Assembly: GCA_030754475.1 (NCBI GenBank)
Contig: JASMAE010000020.1
Span: 1-5,629 of the forward strand
DNA: 5,629 nt
Source of the DNA: Rhodospirillales bacterium
Lineage (GTDB): Bacteria > Pseudomonadota > Alphaproteobacteria > Rhodospirillales > JASLLV01
Reading direction: 5' to 3'
The notes below the pieces were generated by a model. The model ran no database searches and had not been told where the DNA came from. It saw nothing but the letters and a program-made list of their open reading frames with translations. How positions within the stretch are numbered: the first letter of the stretch is position 1; each line of letters begins with the position of its first letter. Both the position numbers and the translations under genes were made by a program. Of this stretch, positions 4,571 to 5,629 are shown piece by piece.

Positions 4571-5629
4571 ATGAGAGCGATCATTCTCGTCCTTTGTCTC
4601 GCCATTGCCGGCGCCGCGGTGGCGCAGGAAGCCGCGGCTCCCGATCCGGCGGGGGCCGGCGATGAGTTCCGGGAAACCCAGGCGCTCATCGAACGCATGC
4701 AGGCGCGCATCGACGCCATCAACGCCGCCGCGTCGACTCGCGACATGGAGATCGGGTACCTCAACGAGCAGATCGCCAAGGCGATCCAGGTGATCGCGAG
4801 TGGCCGCGAGGACAACCAAAGCCTCCTTCAATCCAACGTCGATATCGAGGACGAGCTGCGTACGCTGTTCGCGGTACGAGACGACCTGACGGCGCGACTG
4901 ACCGAGGCGAACGAGGCCCGCGAGACCGCCGCCGCCGGTTTGAATTCCAAGATTGCGCGATTGACCGAAACCCTTGAAGCGAGTCGCGCCGAAGGAGCGG
5001 GTTTGGAACACGAACTTGTGCAGTCGCGCGAAACCCTCGCAAGCGCCATGGACCTGACGCAAGAACGTCAAGAGAAGATCGAGGGGCTGACGCGCGATGC
5101 GCTGGAACGCCAGGACGAGATCACGTCCTTGACGCGCGAGACGCAAGAGCTGCGCAAAGCCCTCAACGACGCGCGATCCCGGGCGTCGAACCAAGCGGTC
5201 CAATTGGCGCGTCTTCGCCAAGACCTCGACGCCGCGCTGGTCGAAAGCGCGCAGGGGCTGTCACGGTACCGATCGGAATTCTTTGGCCGCCTTCGGGACG
5301 CGCTCGGCGATCACCCCGACATCCGTATCGTCGGTGATCGGTTCGTCTTTCAATCGGAAGTGTTGTTCGAATCCGGCTCGGCGGACCTCGATAGCGCGGG
5401 CCGCGAAGCGCTCGACAAGCTCGCGGACACGCTCATGAAAGTGACCAACACCATTCCCGCCGACGTCAGATGGATACTCCGGGTGGACGGCCACACGGAC
5501 CGGGTGCCGATCCGCAACTTCCGCTTCGAATCAAACTGGGAGCTCTCGACGGCTCGCTCCGTCTCGGTGGTAAAGCACCTGATAAGCCGGGGGCTTCCCC
5601 CCGATAAGCTGGCGGCGACGGGGTTCGGC
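4571..5629 (+). CDS. Periplasmic coiled-coil protein with C-terminal OmpA/MotB peptidoglycan-binding domain (cut by window edge)
   Basis: The 353 codons present show three parts. Residues 1-18 form a Sec signal peptide (MRAIILVLCLAIAGAAVA, cleavage before QE). Residues about 33-235 are rich in E, R, L, A and Q in heptad-like order with few prolines or glycines, predicting a long coiled coil. Residues about 256-353 are an OmpA C-terminal-like domain: FESGSADLDSAG (267-278), then VDGHTDRVPI (305-314), SNWELSTARS (321-330) and LAATGFG at the edge. In this family the Asp and Arg of the DGHTD...LSTAR region bind meso-diaminopimelate of peptidoglycan. The protein probably acts as an envelope spacer or tether anchored to the cell wall. 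The SNWELSTAR form is the MotB/TolR-associated type, but no transmembrane anchor other than the signal peptide is seen, so it is not a MotB stator. The ATG at 4571 is chosen because the signal peptide starts there; the ribosome binding site is poor. It is transcribed away from the minus-strand genes. The partner genes, perhaps a MotA/TolQ-like channel, would lie beyond the window. Confidence 0.92.
   Translation, partial: MRAIILVLCLAIAGAAVAQEAAAPDPAGAGDEFRETQALIERMQARIDAINAAASTRDMEIGYLNEQIAKAIQVIASGREDNQSLLQSNVDIEDELRTLFAVRDDLTARLTEANEARETAAAGLNSKIARLTETLEASRAEGAGLEHELVQSRETLASAMDLTQERQEKIEGLTRDALERQDEITSLTRETQELRKALNDARSRASNQAVQLARLRQDLDAALVESAQGLSRYRSEFFGRLRDALGDHPDIRIVGDRFVFQSEVLFESGSADLDSAGREALDKLADTLMKVTNTIPADVRWILRVDGHTDRVPIRNFRFESNWELSTARSVSVVKHLISRGLPPDKLAATGFG

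Noticed and set aside
4427..5221. 264-codon minus-strand frame opposite the OmpA-type gene.
   Set aside because: The plus strand encodes a signal peptide, coiled coil and OmpA domain in one frame to the window end. The minus frame has no family features and its start lies inside the coiled-coil coding region.
4571..5629. Annotation of the OmpA-type protein as flagellar stator MotB.
   Set aside because: MotB has an uncleaved N-terminal transmembrane helix with a proton-binding Asp. Here a cleavable signal peptide and a long coiled coil are seen instead.
1..5629. Search by eye for CRISPR repeats, tRNA genes, transposase genes, terminal inverted repeats or a toxin-antitoxin or defence system.
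   Set aside because: No spaced repeat array, cloverleaf-like sequence, transposase motif or defence-type domain was found. All sizeable coding frames are explained by the six genes listed.

Overview
The window looks like chromosomal DNA of a GC-rich Gram-negative bacterium, most likely an alphaproteobacterium. This is inferred from the high GC content, the rhomboid N-terminus (MIPLHDDNPT), the secreted and OmpA-type envelope proteins, and third-position G/C codon use in every gene. I see no tRNA, rRNA, insertion sequence, CRISPR array or phage gene. There is no gene-free stretch longer than about 155 bases.

Layout: five genes lie on the minus strand. In transcription order they are a rhomboid-type intramembrane protease with broken reading frame (4417 to 3700), a cation diffusion facilitator of the ZnT9/SLC30A9-like branch (3582 to 2599), a small secreted four-cysteine protein (2466 to 2032), and two tandem paralogous luciferase-like (LLM) flavin/F420 oxidoreductases (1935 to 976 and 941 to beyond base 1). 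A divergent plus-strand gene (4571 to beyond the right edge) encodes a periplasmic coiled-coil protein with a C-terminal OmpA/MotB peptidoglycan-binding domain. The 153-base divergent spacer (4418-4570) should hold the promoters for both directions.

How the genes relate: the two LLM enzymes are 34 bases apart and surely co-transcribed. The other minus-strand genes are separated by 96-132 bases, two of these gaps contain GC-rich hairpins just after a stop codon, and the products have no obvious shared pathway. The stretch is therefore better read as neighbouring short units than as one operon. The rhomboid, the secreted protein and the OmpA protein all belong to envelope biology, but a joint function is only a suggestion.

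The most notable feature is the rhomboid gene. Its first 150 codons are well conserved and include the GASGA serine motif. After that, recognisable rhomboid sequence continues in alternating frames. Two of the frame changes fall inside alternating CG tracts (3960-3969 and 3757-3769), each as if one CG unit were missing. A third change removes the region that should carry the catalytic histidine, and three residues appear to be missing just after the catalytic serine. This is either a decayed gene, a slippage-prone (possibly phase-variable) gene, or sequence/assembly error in very GC-rich DNA. I found no convincing evidence of a wholly new multi-gene system.
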